Shown: positions 50,633-61,435, numbered from the stretch's first letter. The stretch: 64,000 nucleotides of DNA from Azorinus chamasolen (GCA_963576725.1 OY755238.1:27000334-27064333); one strand, 5' to 3'. A program made the numbers and translations. The notes: generated from the sequence alone by a model not told the origin.

Positions 50633-50826
50633 CAGTAGACCCCCCCCCCCTAATGCGACCACTTAATGAATAAACATGGCTGTCGGTATAAGCAGGTGGT
50701 TGCTTAATGCAGGACAAAAGACAGAGGAGCTTTCTGCATTACTTTTGTCCAGCATTAAGCTACCACCTGCCTCTACCACCAATAATGATACCTATTTTAG
50801 GTGGTGGTATTAGAGGGGTTTTACTG
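50633..50826. mobile_element. Family A1 MITE
   Basis: CAGTAGACCCCCCCCCC run, TAATGCGACCACTTAATGAA; left part of the centre deleted; end TTAGAGGGGTTTTACTG; TA flanks. Confidence 0.9.
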
Positions 50827-50959
50827 TATTTTGTTCCGTGCAATCCTGTCTATGAACTCTCTTCATGCTGAAGGAAAATGTATGCTCAAACTCTCACCTG
50901 CTGAAATGGTTTGCTGATATTAGAATTTTTTTCAAAATGAAAAATAAATCTCAACTATT

Positions 50960-51090
50960 GACCGGGTGTTAAACAAATACCCGGTGTCTCATCTAAATCC
51001 AGGCCGTTTGTAATGAAAGTCTAATCGTGTAGCCCTAGATCAGAGAGCGTCTACAGAAAAACCCTCTGGTCAGAGTATGCGCTGTTCGTC
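50960..51090. mobile_element. Family D/H hairpin debris
   Basis: CCGGTGTCTCATCTAAATCC, then AGCCCTAGATCAGAGAGCGT and GGTCAGAGTATGCGCTGTTC. Confidence 0.4.
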
Positions 51091-51213
51091 ATTCATGAAA
51101 TTCTCTCGCAATTTTTACCCTTTCATATCATATGAACTCTACCAATAATCAATAATGGACTATTCCTGTTTGTTAATCCAGCGTTGGAAATGGAAAAGAT
51201 TTAATACCATATA

Positions 51214-51430
51214 CAGTAGAAAAAAATCCTCGATTATTCGATGTTTTAGTAATGAAAAATTGAGAACTGTTTTAGGCAGGTGGCTGCTTAATACGGGATG
51301 AAAGTCATGCAGAAAGCTCCTATAGGAACTATCTGAATGACATTCGCCCTGCATTACATGTACCTCGCCACCTGTATTAAATATCGATAATGATAAGTAA
51401 TTTAGCATTTGAATAATCGAGAGTTTACTG
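51214..51430. mobile_element. Family A4 MITE
   Basis: CAGTAGAAAAAAATCCTCGA, TTATTCGATG, to AATAATCGAGAGTTTACTG; TA flanks. Stem GGCTGCTTAATACGGGATGA and centre AAAGCTCCTATAGGAAC. Confidence 0.88.
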
Positions 51431-51589
51431 TACATTGTATATTGATTTGTTTTTCTTGCTAGGCGACGACTTTATCATCAATATTTAGGTTTAAACCTTT
51501 GAATGCATTATATTCATATGGTCTGGAATGGTCTATTATTGAGTATTGATTGAGTCAGTATAAAATTATATAACTTGCGAAAGGGTCTC

Positions 51590-51760
51590 AAGTTGATTTT
51601 GAAAATCAAAGAGTGTAAACCCTGATCACACGAGTCCTAGATGAACCCTCTGATCCTTGTTCTAAGCTCAGAGAGGACTCTACACTGTTTGTCATTCAAA
51701 CTTCTCCAGTGAATTTAAGATCTTCATACTGAACGGAGTCTATAGTGAAACATCGTTGGG
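51590..51760 (+). mobile_element. Family H copy
   Basis: AAAGAGTGTAAACCCTGATC, CTAGATGAACCCTCTGATCC, GGACTCTACACTGTTTGTCA, then AGATCTTCATACTGAACGG. The arm GATCCTTGTTCTAAGCTC is a small extra insertion. Confidence 0.55.
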
Positions 51761-52166
51761 CCATTTCGCTTCGGATATTCAGTATTCAAGAGTTGAAGAT
51801 CACTAACATAAGTTGCACAGCTTGTGGTCCGTCCTAACTTTGGGTTTAATCCAGTACAAACAGTACTTCGTCAATGTGAAGTGTCAGAAACAGCGATAGA
51901 CATTTGTAAACGGTGTAGAACCAGAACATCCATTTCCTGAAATAATCGCCAGATTAGGGTCGGCACTATACCGGTATAACATTTGAAATTATTTTTATCA
52001 ACCAATTTAAGTCGACATTACTCAGCCATATATAATATCGAATTATTACATTTTGAAAGCTCAGCCTTCAGGGTTTCAATAATGACAAGAAAGCTTTGTG
52101 TTCAACATATTATAACCAAGGTTGTGACGTATGCAGAATTTTGAGTCCTATAGGGCATGATCTATA

Positions 52167-52373
52167 CAGTAGAACCTGTCTTAAGCGGCCATTAAAAATA
52201 AGTCTAATTATGGGTGCGTAAGGTATGTGGTAGCTTAATGCAGGTCAACAGTTATGCAGAAAGCTCACATAGGAGCTTTCTGCATAACGTTTTACCTGCT
52301 TTAAGCAACCACCTGCCTTTTTAAGACTTCTGTGTTAAAAACATGAATGGCCACTTAGAACATGTTCTACAGT
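52167..52373. mobile_element. Family A3 MITE
   Basis: CAGTAGAACCTGTCTTAAGC start; GGTAGCTTAATGCAGGTCAA; centre AAAGCTCACATAGGAGCTTT; end CTTAGAACATGTTCTACAG. A3 reference copy. Confidence 0.87.
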
Positions 52374-52390
52374 AGACCTGTACATCGTGC

Positions 52391-52646
52391 TTAACTGTTT
52401 ACTAGTTAATTATTCATTTACCTCATGGATATTCAAATGATAAACAATGGATATTAATTAACTAACCTTATTTATAATAGCATTATTAACAACTGGATTG
52501 CTAACCAAGGCATAGACTGTAAACTCTGATTTATTTTAGGTTCATAAACAAACAGAGCAGACCCTGATCAACGGCTCCTGCAGGAGATCTGGCTCTACAC
52601 TGTTTACGAAGATGCTAAAAGTCGTCTCCATCAAGCAAACGGTTAA
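52391..52646 (+). mobile_element. Family B MITE
   Basis: TTAACTGTTTACTAGTTAAT, CTCATGGATATTCAAATGAT, hairpin CAAACAGAGCAGACCCTGAT with centre GGCTCCTGCAGGAG, end CAAACGGTTAA. Confidence 0.7.
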
Positions 52647-52649
52647 TCA

Positions 52650-52830
52650 TTTATCTGCAAATACACAACAGTCTCATAACAACCACCACATATTTTATTA
52701 AATAAAGAAATCTTTAAAAGCTGGTGAATGCTTAATGCTGGGCAATAGTAATGCAGAAAGCTCCTACAGAAGTTTTATGTGTCACTTTTGTCCTGAATTA
52801 AGCTACCACCTGTATACCACTTTCTCACTA
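52650..52830. mobile_element. Family A3 copy, eroded
   Basis: AGCTGGTGAATGCTTAATGC, GCAGAAAGCTCCTACAGAAG, GAATTAAGCTACCACCTG. Confidence 0.55.
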
Positions 52831-53050
52831 TACACCAAACCCGCGTCCTCGTTTCTACCCGTATGATCGGGAAGGCTGAGGGTTTTAACTCTACAATAGT
52901 ACCGTTATAAAATGATATCTATATCTGACAGACTTCAAGATCTATATCTGTATATATCGGATAAAATTTCCAACGGTCAAAATGAGAATTGGATATACAT
53001 TCAATGGTTGAAACAATTCTATAACAACGTATAAATGAGCCAAGTAACCT

Positions 53051-53223
53051 GGGTCCATGCTTATAAAGCTTTTAGTTGAGTCTGAGTTTCGTTCTCAGGC
53101 TTTTGATTGGATTTGAGTTCTCAAGCTTTTAATTGGTCAGATTTGAGCCAAAGGCTCAAATCTGACCAATCAAAAGCTTGAGAATGATCTCAGACTCAAC
53201 TAAAAGCTTTATAAGCATGGACC
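53051..53223. mobile_element. Family F foldback element
   Basis: GGGTCCATGCTTATAAAGCT to its mirror; centre TGAGCCAAAGGCTCA. An arm again carries a duplicated TTGATTGG/TTAATTGG block. Confidence 0.9.
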
Positions 53224-53229
53224 CAGAAA

Positions 53230-53335
53230 TTTGGCGGTGTTTGCAAACAGTATAGGACTGCGCCGGACGTCGTGTCTGATACTTGGTGTCTGATACTTGG
53301 TGTCTGAGTTGGGTCCTGACTGTTTATCTAATCTG
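53230..53335. mobile_element. D/H hairpin remnant with 14-bp duplications
   Basis: GCAAACAGTATAGGACTGCG, then TGTCTGATACTTGG twice plus TGTCTGAGTTGGG, and TCCTGACTGTTTATC. Confidence 0.45.
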
Positions 53336-53439
53336 TAGATAAGATAATTATTATCCAATTATCTTACTTCTCAGCCCAACTCTAGCTTGTTGTTACAAAT
53401 CAAGACAAGATAGGCTTTGACGGAGAATGTTAGAGAATA

Positions 53440-53644
53440 TAGTAAAACCCCTCTAAAGTGTCCACTTTATGAATAGGTATATCTGCCTATACACGCGGGT
53501 GGTCGCTTAATGAAGGACGATAGGTATGCAGAAAGCTCCTGCTGGAGCTTTCTGCATACCTTTCGTCCTTCATTAAGCTACCGCATGTCTTTAAGACCCA
53601 GAATTACACGTCTTTTGGTGGATACATTTGAGGGGTTTAACTGT
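53440..53644. mobile_element. Family A1 MITE
   Basis: TAGTAAAACCCCTCTAAAGT start, GGGTGGTCGCTTAATGAAGG, perfect centre AAGCTCCTGCTGGAGCTTT (GC in place of TA), end TGAGGGGTTTAACTG. Confidence 0.87.
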
Positions 53645-53835
53645 TTCTAATGTAGAATTAAAATATACTCCGCTTATCATAACACAAGTACATTGTAACT
53701 GCATCTGTACTCTTTACTGTTAAGTGACCCTAAAGTGTATTGTTTAAAAACACCAATAACATAGAAGTGTTCTAGAATTTAACCAGCAGGCATTCTTAAC
53801 ACGTCTATATGTCTAGTTAACATCTTAGGCCTACA

Positions 53836-54275
53836 TCATATATACGTCATTTACTGCATGTGCAAACAGCGTCGACCCAAATCAGACGTATCATGAAGGA
53901 ACAGTTTCATCAAGGCTGCTCTCTTTGACCATGGGATTATATATATATCTTATTTCTACCATAGCCAAAACATCACGTGTTTTATAAATACGATATTATT
54001 TTTAAAATTCGGCCAATGGATACACAGAAGAACCTGTCTGAAATGGCCATCAAAATGAGGTCTAATTATGGATCCGTAAGGCAGGTGGTAGGTTAATGCA
54101 GGTAAAAAGTAATGCAGAAAGCTCCTACAGGAGCTTTCTGCATTACTTTTGACCTGCATTAAGAAACCACCTGGTTGTTGATACTCTTGCGTGCTATAAG
54201 AAAATGACCGCTTAAGACAGGTGATACTGTACATGATGACGTCATGTCTTGCATGAACATTAATGTATTGCGTGA
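53836..54275 (-). mobile_element. Family B copy split by A3
   Basis: GCAAACAGCGTCGACCCAAA and TTTCTACCATAGCCAAAACA lie left; after A3 the B sequence resumes with CATGATGACGTCATGTCTTG and CATGAACATTAATG. Confidence 0.6.
54025..54229. mobile_element. Family A3 MITE
   Basis: CAGAAGAACCTGTCTGAAAT to CTTAAGACAGGTGATACTG; perfect centre AAGCTCCTACAGGAGCTT with a TTAATGCAGGTAAAAAGTAA arm. Confidence 0.88.
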
Positions 54276-54312
54276 CGAGTTACTTGGTGCAGCACTCGTA
54301 ACTGAGTCTATA

Positions 54313-54539
54313 TTTAACTCTGTCGCTACCAAGATTAGTTATCCGCAAAATGTGTCATCTGCTTTTTTTTTAAATTATTAATTTTTATAATTTTCTTACT
54401 ACATGTTTTAGTTTCAAACTCATATCTGTGGCACCAAACAGACTTTAACCTGATGATATACCGAATTACTCGTCTGGATCAAAAGTGTTTGCATAAGTAG
54501 AGCTAATCATAGATTCGCAAATTTCAATGAAAGAGTTAA
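54313..54539 (+). mobile_element. Family D MITE
   Basis: TTAACTCTGTCGCTACC to TCAATGAAAGAGTTAA; ACAGACTTTAACCTGATGAT, CGAATTACTCG, TCTGGATCAAAAGTGTTTGC. Confidence 0.75.
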
Positions 54540-54714
54540 CACTGAGTAGTGTCTCGTCTGACAAATAAAATGTCCCTTCTAGTTCGTTTTAAAAACTAAC
54601 ACAATTTGATTTGAAACTGTCTGCAAATGCCAAGGCACATTTAGTACTGTGGATATTCAATCAGTGCCACTACATAAATTCCCAAACAGTATATATCCAG
54701 ATATGGGCCCATGC

Positions 54715-54870
54715 TTATAAAACTTTTAGTTGAGTCTGAGTTCGTTCTCAAGTTTTTGATTGGTCAGATTTGAGCCTTTGGCTCAAATCTGACCAATCAA
54801 AAGCTTGAGAACTCAAATCTGACCAATCAAAACGAGAATGTCCGAAAGCTCTTATCACGACTCGATGACA
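54715..54870. mobile_element. Family F foldback, truncated
   Basis: GGGCCCATGCTTATAAAACT start, centre GAGCCTTTGGCTC, then a duplicated AATCTGACCAATCAAAA block; right terminus gone. Confidence 0.72.
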
Positions 54871-55051
54871 TTCGTGCTAAAAATAGAAATGCAAGTCACT
54901 TCATTTCACTTGGTGAAGTATTTCTGTCACTCAAGCTAAACCTTTAATTGCTTATAAAGGTGTTGAGATCACGAAATACAGTGTGTATATACCATATCAC
55001 CATGACAACCCTGTTACGTCACAACTCTTTGCTTGCTGTAACTATGTCTAC

Positions 55052-55311
55052 TTAACCCTTTCCCTCATACAAATAATTTGTCAAGCATATGAATACAGAG
55101 AAGACTCGGATCAAATGGCTCTTGTGAGAGCCGTCTAATCAGAGTATGTTCTACAAGTTATGAAATTATATATAGGTAGGTCTGAGTCTATAGGTTCTAC
55201 AAATATCAAACAATCATGTGTCAATGTGTCATTATAAACAAAATTCAGCAATCAATTTTGATGGTGTCATACTTTCTTACATGCATATTCATGAGGCAGG
55301 CAAAGAGTTAA
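55052..55311 (-). mobile_element. Family B MITE, reverse
   Basis: TTAACCCTTTCCCTCATACA to GGCAAAGAGTTAA; hairpin ATACAGAGAAGACTCGGATC with centre GGCTCTTGTGAGAGCC; ATGCATATTCATGAGGCAGG near the right end. Confidence 0.82.
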
Positions 55312-55881
55312 ATCTGTAGACAGCGCTTTAGTTTTGATTATTCTGTCTTGCACATGTGGTAAAATAAATACAAATGTATCTACAGAAGAATTCAACTTGA
55401 TACAAGTAATCACTTTCAGTCACTAAAGTGCCTACCAGAAAACAGATCAATAATGTCTTTTAAAAATAGTTTACATAGTAAATACATTGCCTGGTGTCCG
55501 AAAATAAATAAATAAAAACAATAAGCAAAGAGTGAAGATTAAAAATCAGAGGACTTCGAATAGTTTACCTGGAGGTCATATAGACAGAAGCATGCCTTCA
55601 AATAAAATAGCCTAGTATTTGATATATGCACTGAAAGGAATTTCTAAACTGCCACCCGATTCACCTGTTCAGACATTTGACGAAAGTCGTTATGTATACA
55701 CAGTTTATATCTGTATGTATTTTGTATATTGAAATATCCGAGCTTTGAAACGGTAATTAACTAAAAGGAGAGCAGTGAGTTTCAATAAGTTTCCTTTGGT
55801 CTGTATGATTTAGTCCTGAACTATGGCAGAACATTACGTGACTGGTTAGACATTCTTTACATTGTATATGGGCAAGTGTAC
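55312..55881. other. No gene or known repeat seen
   Basis: AT-rich; nothing recognised. Confidence 0.4.
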
Positions 55882-56131
55882 TTAACCCTTCGCTTGCTAT
55901 TCACGTCAATATACCTACCTGTAAATAGTGAAGACCCAGATGAGACAGCTCCTGCAGGAGCTGTCTCACCAGGGTCTGCACTATTTACAAGTTGACTGTG
56001 CAACCAGTGCACTTCACAGCAGTGATTGCACAGCGAAATACTTGTACACAATGAAGATATATGTAATTATACAACAGGGCATGGGTAAAGAAGGAGAAAT
56101 GTATTTTAAAATTCAGCAAGAGAAGGGTTAA
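55882..56131 (+). mobile_element. Family E MITE (TTAA)
   Basis: 250 bp, TTAACCCTTCGCTTGC to GCAAGAGAAGGGTTAA. Hairpin GTAAATAGTGAAGACCCAGA ... CAGGGTCTGCACTATTTAC; centre CAGCTCCTGCAGGAGCTG. Confidence 0.93.
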
Positions 56132-56582
56132 TGAAGATTGAAATGAAATGACAACCAAAAGGATGATCTAGGTCTATACTGCTTATGCATGTTTGTGTAC
56201 ACTGTTTTGTTCTCGTGACGGTGACACAGAGGGTTGTAGAGATTTAAATTATGACTTTTTAATAAATCTGATCTACATCTTTTTATTTCCATACCAAAAT
56301 ATTACAGTTCTTCTCCTACCTACGTGTACAGGGCTATTGGTAAAAACAAATGTCGGGAAACTAAAATTAAAGTAGGTTTGATATTTCTCCTCAAAAGCCA
56401 CTGGGGCATATTGGAATCGGCTCTCAGAGTTGCACCAATATGGGTATTGGGTGAGAAATAAGAGAGTTTAATAGATTAGTATGCATATCATCTACTGTCT
56501 TGATTTTTCTATATTATCGTTTCTCAACATCTTAACAATCTCATGTAGACATCACAGATATGTTTAAAAACATAATAAATTA
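56132..56582. other. No gene seen
   Basis: No exon. A weak inverted pair GCATATTGG / CCAATATGG lies at about 56407-56440. Confidence 0.4.
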
Positions 56583-56833
56583 TTAACCATTTACTCTATA
56601 AATACGGCTTTCTACGTCCTCGCAAACAGAGTAGATCCAGATCAGACGGTTCATACAGGAGTCGTCTGATCTGGATCTGCTTTGTTTGCTTACGGAATTA
56701 TATAGACCTGATTCTATACAGTATGTTCTGTAACCAAACATTCATGTGTCCATGTGCTATTATAACAGACTAATCTAGGTAATATGCATGGTGTTGTTAT
56801 TTCTTATATGAATATTCATGGAGGAAAGCTTAA
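56583..56833 (-). mobile_element. Family B MITE, reverse
   Basis: TTAACCATTTACTCTATAAA to GGAGGAAAGCTTAA; hairpin GCAAACAGAGTAGATCCAGA ... GGATCTGCTTTGTTTGC; AATATGCATGGTGTTGTTAT and GAATATTCATG. Confidence 0.85.
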
Positions 56834-57004
56834 TACTTTTGAAAGCAAATCAGTGGTTAACATTTTCAACGGCCCTTTCTTATCATCCATGAAAGAGACA
56901 GCCGGTATGGCAGGCGAAACCTTGTTCAGCCTGCGAAAAGTAAATGAAGATACATGCATCACCGTTGATATCGTCATGATTTAATACAGAAACGTGCTAT
57001 CGAT

Positions 57005-57260
57005 TTAACCCTTTCCCTGTTCAGTATTCCTTAAAGAGACAATAAGATCGTGAATATTCATTAGCTGCATTTCTATATTACCATATGCACACAGGAGTGG
57101 TTGGCATGGGAAGCGACTAAATAATCAGATCTTTATCATTTTCTAAACAAACAGAGCAGACCCTGATCAGACGGCTCCTATAGGAGCCGTCTGATCTGGG
57201 TCTTCTCTGTTTGCAGATACAATGTACGTCTAAGGGATTTTATTTGAGGGAAAGGGTTAA
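57005..57260 (+). mobile_element. Family B MITE
   Basis: TTAACCCTTTCCCTGTTCAG to TGAGGGAAAGGGTTAA; hairpin CAAACAGAGCAGACCCTGAT ... GGGTCTTCTCTGTTTGC; centre GGCTCCTATAGGAGCC. Confidence 0.93.
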
Positions 57261-57482
57261 CCCTTTCAGTGTCGGACTTGTCGTCTTCTGAACACATATG
57301 TGCATTCGTCCGCTTCAAGATTTAGAGTGGCCGTTTCTTAAATTTATAAAAAAACAAAGATAACCAGAATGTCAAATAGCTTGGATCCTGGTGAGACGCC
57401 GTGTTACTCGGCATCTCATCTGGATCCAAACTGTTTGCATATGATGGCACAGCTCCGTCGTCATGGCAGAGAAGCGGTTGAA
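57257..57482 (+). mobile_element. Family D MITE sharing TTAA with B
   Basis: TTAACCCTTTCAGTGTCGGA start uses the last TTAA of the B copy. AAATAGCTTGGATCCTGGTG ... CTGGATCCAAACTGTTTGC; centre GCCGTGTTACTCGGC; end AGAAGCGGTTGAA. Confidence 0.85.
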
Positions 57483-57690
57483 CTCTTTCACTGCTAATAG
57501 CGAACATGTGATCACTTTGGCAAAATGTTTGAATCCAAATGATTCGCAAATTATTTTTCGCGTTTCATAAGGATCCAAACTCTTTATCACTCTGTTTATG
57601 TTTTAAACCAAAATGGAATAGAATTTGAAGATGAAAAGTGAAGCAGACGACAAAGTGTTTTGATGACATCATGCGACAGTGAACTAGCCA
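57479..57690 (+). mobile_element. Second family D copy in the train
   Basis: TTGAACTCTTTCACTGCTAA start; AATGTTTGAATCCAAATGAT, AAGGATCCAAACTCTTTATC; AAGTGAAGCAGACGACAAAG tail. Confidence 0.6.
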
Positions 57691-57780
57691 AAGTCTTAAT
57701 ATTGCGCATCGAAAACATTCATGCGCTACTGACTGTATATTACATGTAGCACGTTTTACGTTGAATGTATTCCCCTTTTG

Positions 57781-57970
57781 CATGTGGAAAATGAGAAGGA
57801 CTGGAAATTATAAACAGCGCAATCTCAATGGGATGTGAGGAGCAATCTGATAAGGTTCTGCACTGTTTGTCAAACAAAAGTATCTCGGAACTCACAAATT
57901 GTCATACTGATATGACTCTATCGTCAAACAATGAAGGGAATCCACTTTACAAATCAACATTGAAAGGGTC
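57781..57970 (+). mobile_element. Family H copy, eroded
   Basis: TATAAACAGCGCAATCTCAA, CAATCTGATAAGGTTCTGCA, CTGTTTGTCA, end CATTGAAAGGGTCA. Confidence 0.5.
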
Positions 57971-58247
57971 ATGTTAATGAGTTTTGTAATGCGTAGACGA
58001 TGGCGAATTTTCTGTTGCTGATTGAATGACTATTTATGTATCTAATTAAAGTCCTGTTGCGCAATTCAAATGCAATCTTGCTGAAAATATTGACGTCTTT
58101 ACGAGTACGCGACTGTCTCATGAAGAACGAAAATATCTCCCATGGAAAATTTCCCCAATCTCTCGTCCTGCATTTAGCTACGACCATGTCTAATAGAGCC
58201 AAAATTAGATCTCTATTTGATGATCGCTGTAAAGCAGATTCCACTAT

Positions 58248-58440
58248 AGAGTAAACTCCCTCTAATGCCAACACCAAAATCAGGACTATTTCTGGGTCCT
58301 AAATGCAGGTGGTAGCTTAATGCAGGACGAACTTTAGACAGGAGCTTTCTGCATAACTTTCTTCCTGCATTTAGCAACCACCTGTTTTTAAAGGCATCTT
58401 TGTTTATTCATAAAGTGGTCGCATTAGAGGGGTTTTACTG
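58248..58440. mobile_element. Family A1 MITE
   Basis: GAGTAAACTCCCTCTAATGC to TTAGAGGGGTTTTACTG. GTGGTAGCTTAATGCAGGAC; left part of the centre deleted, AGGAGCTTTCTGCATAACTT kept. Confidence 0.88.
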
Positions 58441-58464
58441 TAGTTATATATGATATCTATCATG

Positions 58465-58695
58465 TTAACCATTTACATGATGAATATTCAAGTGAGAAAT
58501 AATGACGTCATCGCTATTAATTAGGATGAACTTTTATAATTACATATTAACATAGGATCTTTTGGCAATGGCAAAATTGTAAAGTCATGTATACTATGTA
58601 TATATTATTCCATAAGCAAACAGAAACTGTCAAATACTTTTTCTACACGCTGTGTGCAATGGCGTCAACCTCCAACTGTTACAGGTAAAGGGTCA
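58465..58695 (+). mobile_element. Family B MITE with CRE motif
   Basis: TTAACCATTTACATGATGAA, TGACGTCA at 58503-58510, TATTAATTAGGATGAACTTT, GCAAACAGAAACTG; right hairpin arm lost; end GGTAAAGGGTCAA. Confidence 0.7.
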
Positions 58696-58789
58696 ACCGC
58701 AGTCTGATTTACGAGTACATTTGAAACAGCTTGGGTCGGACAAGAACATCTCATAAGAATCAAAGCTGTTCACACTGGGTCAATAGTTT

Positions 58790-59066
58790 CATCCTTTCCC
58801 TCATCTAAACCCTCATCTAAACCCTCATCTAAACGACTTTTCACGCATTGTTTCATTGCATTTGCAAACAAATAAGATCCAGAGACAGAGGGGCCGTTTG
58901 ATCAGGGTCTGCACTGTTTGCTAATGGTACAATATAGATTCTGCAGATTCTGCCTAAGCCAAAACATCCAGTGAACATACATGTATGCCACCATAAAACA
59001 TCAGCAAATAAATATTCATGATGTCATTATTTCTTGTATGGATGATATTGATTAGGAAAGGGTTAA
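58790..59066 (-). mobile_element. Family B MITE, reverse, with triplicated end
   Basis: CCTTTCCCTCATCTAAA with CCCTCATCTAAA three times, then GCAAACAAATAAGATCCAGA, GATCAGGGTCTGCACTGTTT, CATGATGTCATTATTTCTTG, GGAAAGGGTTAA. Confidence 0.75.
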
Positions 59067-59141
59067 GCAGCTTGAACGGATCGGAAATAAGTGAAACGAG
59101 TAACAGGTTGGATATAAAGCAAATATCCTTTAAACAGCAGG

Positions 59142-59370
59142 TTAACTCATTCCCTCATATGCTATTTTAAGATCCAACCTCTTTGAATGAATCTACCGAA
59201 AAGGAGCATTTACCAGAGAAAAGGACACTTTAAGAATAGCGTAGTTCTGAATCCATTTTGATAAATAAAGCATTTGCTCCTATGGAGCAAATGCTTTTAT
59301 TTATCACAATGGTTTCAAACAGTAACTTTTACAGGGGCGTAGAAAGGCGTATTATGGAGGAAAATGTTAA
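59142..59370 (+). mobile_element. Family C MITE
   Basis: TTAACTCATTCCCTCATATG to GGAGGAAAATGTTAA; GAATGAATCTACCGAAAAGG; centre TTTGCTCCTATGGAGCAAAT. Confidence 0.88.
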
Positions 59371-59622
59371 TGGCAAATCCGGATTAAAACCGGATTCTGA
59401 ATTCATTTATTTTCAAATATACGATCAAAGTGTGAAATAATTTGCAAAATTATCACGATTTCAGCAACAGAATGACGTTTTATAACATGACATAGTAAAT
59501 TATCACATTTACAAGTAAAATGCGTGTACAGGTATTGAACATATTTGTGAGTTTACAAATTACTTAATCCTGCATCACGTTTAGTGTATTTCTAGGAGAG
59601 TCTAGAGAGCTTATATTATTAT

Positions 59623-59863
59623 TTAACCCTTTACCCCGCAAGTCTACGCCTTCCAGTGCCTTTTCAAACAGAGTAGACCCAGATCGGACAGTCCCTACAG
59701 GAGCCGTCTGATCAGTGTCTGCTCTGTTTGCTTATGCAATGCTATGATATAGATACGGTTCTATACTTTCTACCATGGCCACCAGTTCTTGCGTCCATGT
59801 GGCATTATGAAATATCACGATGTCGTTAGTTCTTATATAAATATTCATTGAGTTCATGATTAA
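59623..59863 (-). mobile_element. Family B MITE, reverse
   Basis: TTAACCCTTTACCCCGCAAG to GTTCATGATTAA; hairpin CAAACAGAGTAGACCCAGAT, CAGTCCCTACAGGAGCCGTC, GTGTCTGCTCTGTTTGC. Confidence 0.82.
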
Positions 59864-59989
59864 CACACATACACAGATTTCGTATTTATTGTTCTAAAAT
59901 GAAGACAATTATAAACATTAAGACGATTGCAAAAATCAGCCACATATAGTAGGCCCTGTCCTGTAGCGATTATATAATGTATAAATATG

Positions 59990-60145
59990 CAGGTCGAAAA
60001 GAGCAGGTGGTTGCTTAATGCAAGACGAAAGAAATGCAGAAAGCTCTCATACTTTCGTCCTGAATTAAGCTACTACCTGTTTTTAAGCCCCATAATTACA
60101 CCTTATTTTAATTCTAGTTATATACAGTTTTTAACTGTATATAGA
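59990..60145. mobile_element. Family A copy, ends eroded
   Basis: GCAGGTGGTTGCTTAATGCA, GCAGAAAGCTCTCATACTTT, GAATTAAGCTACTACCTG. Confidence 0.65.
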
Positions 60146-60419
60146 CTGAAGGGGTCACACGCATATAGATGGGAGTGGATAGAAATGTTTATGCTTTGAT
60201 TATAACCTACAATTACATGGTTATTACTTCGCAAAAATGTAATGGTACACACTGCAAACATAGCATGAATATAAGGTTGAGAAGTTAAAACTCAAAGTTC
60301 CTAAAGTATTAAAGAGCCCTTTTCTGCAAATGCTGTCTGCTTCATTTAATAAACGTTATTTTGTTCCCATTCGTGTGATACCAGCCGTGGATGAAATAGG
60401 CGTGATACCAGACATGAAT

Positions 60420-60725
60420 GCTGTTAACGTAAAAACAGGCATGACTGAGGAATGCGCGAGACTAGACGTGGATAACGTTAACGTAAAAACAGGCATGACT
60501 GAGGAATGCGCGAGACTAGACGTGGATAACGTTAACGTAATAACAGGCATGACTGAGGAATGCGCGAGACTAGACGTGGATGACGTTAACGTAATACCAG
60601 GCATGACTGAGAACAACTTGCGATACTAGACGTGGATGACGTTAACGTAATACCAGGCATGGCTGAGGACAGTGCGATACTAGACGTGAATGACGCAAAC
60701 GTGATATTTGACATGTGTGAAGTTA
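60420..60725. repeat. 54-bp tandem repeat, about 5 units
   Basis: Units of GTTAACGTAAAAACAGGCAT, GACTGAGGAATGCGCGAGAC and TAGACGTGGATAAC. 54 bp keeps frame, giving NVNVKTGMTEECARLDVD repeats, but the frame breaks in the fifth unit. No evidence of a real protein. Confidence 0.93.
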
Positions 60726-60793
60726 GCGAGATACCAGAAGAGTCAATATTTAAACAGCTGTTTGCGATCTGTCAATAGGCTGCATCAACATCA

Positions 60794-60971
60794 GGTTCCA
60801 TGCTTATAAAACTTTTTAGTTGAGTCTAAGTTCGTTCTCAAGCTTTTGATTGGTCAGATTTGAGTTCTCAAGCTTTTGATTGGTCAGATTTGAGCCAAAC
60901 GCTCAAATCTGACCAATCAAAACCTTGAGAACGAACTCAGACTCAACTAAAAGTTTTATAAGCATGGACCC
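60794..60971. mobile_element. Family F foldback element
   Basis: GGTTCCATGCTTATAAAACT to its mirror ending AAGCATGGACCC. Left arm has a direct duplication of CTCAAGCTTTTGATTGGTCA; the right arm has one copy. Confidence 0.88.
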
Positions 60972-61039
60972 AGATCTCGAGTCTTTCACTCTAAGTAGAT
61001 CTAACTGCGGTCTGCACACTCCTAAAATAATATCTTCAA

Positions 61040-61130
61040 GTACAAAAAGTGTCCAACAGCTTGGAGCATGTTGCAGGCCAAATCGATCGGCGGTATAAAC
61101 TGTTCGCAAACGTAATATCGAATTCACGGC
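61040..61130. mobile_element. Family D remnant
   Basis: GTGTCCAACAGCTTGGAGCA and TATAAACTGTTCGCAAACGT. Confidence 0.4.
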
Positions 61131-61289
61131 TTGCGTGCAAAACGTTAAGACCAGGCTGGCATGACACCAATGAATCTGTCTTCCATAAAATAACGGAAAT
61201 TTGATTCAAATACGCAGGGTTATAATTTAAAGATGTTTATAAAAGCATTCGATTGTACTAGTTGGTTGCCAATGGCGACTATGTGATTA

Positions 61290-61435
61290 CCTTTGCTAAT
61301 GATTTAGATCCAGATCAGATGCCGAGTAGATACCGAGTAACTCGGTGTCTCATCAGGATATAAACTGTTGGATTCTCTGATTCATTTTGAAACAAAATGG
61401 ACAAACATAGAAGCAGGCGTGATGTTTTGTTGACT
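61290..61435. mobile_element. Family D hairpin and tail
   Basis: GATTTAGATCCAGATCAGAT, ATACCGAGTAACTCGGTGTC, TCATCAGGATATAAACTGTT, then a D-type tail. Confidence 0.6.

Noticed and set aside
60330..60629. 99-codon frame with 18-residue repeats
   Set aside because: Opposite strand is open over the same repeat; the fifth unit breaks the frame.
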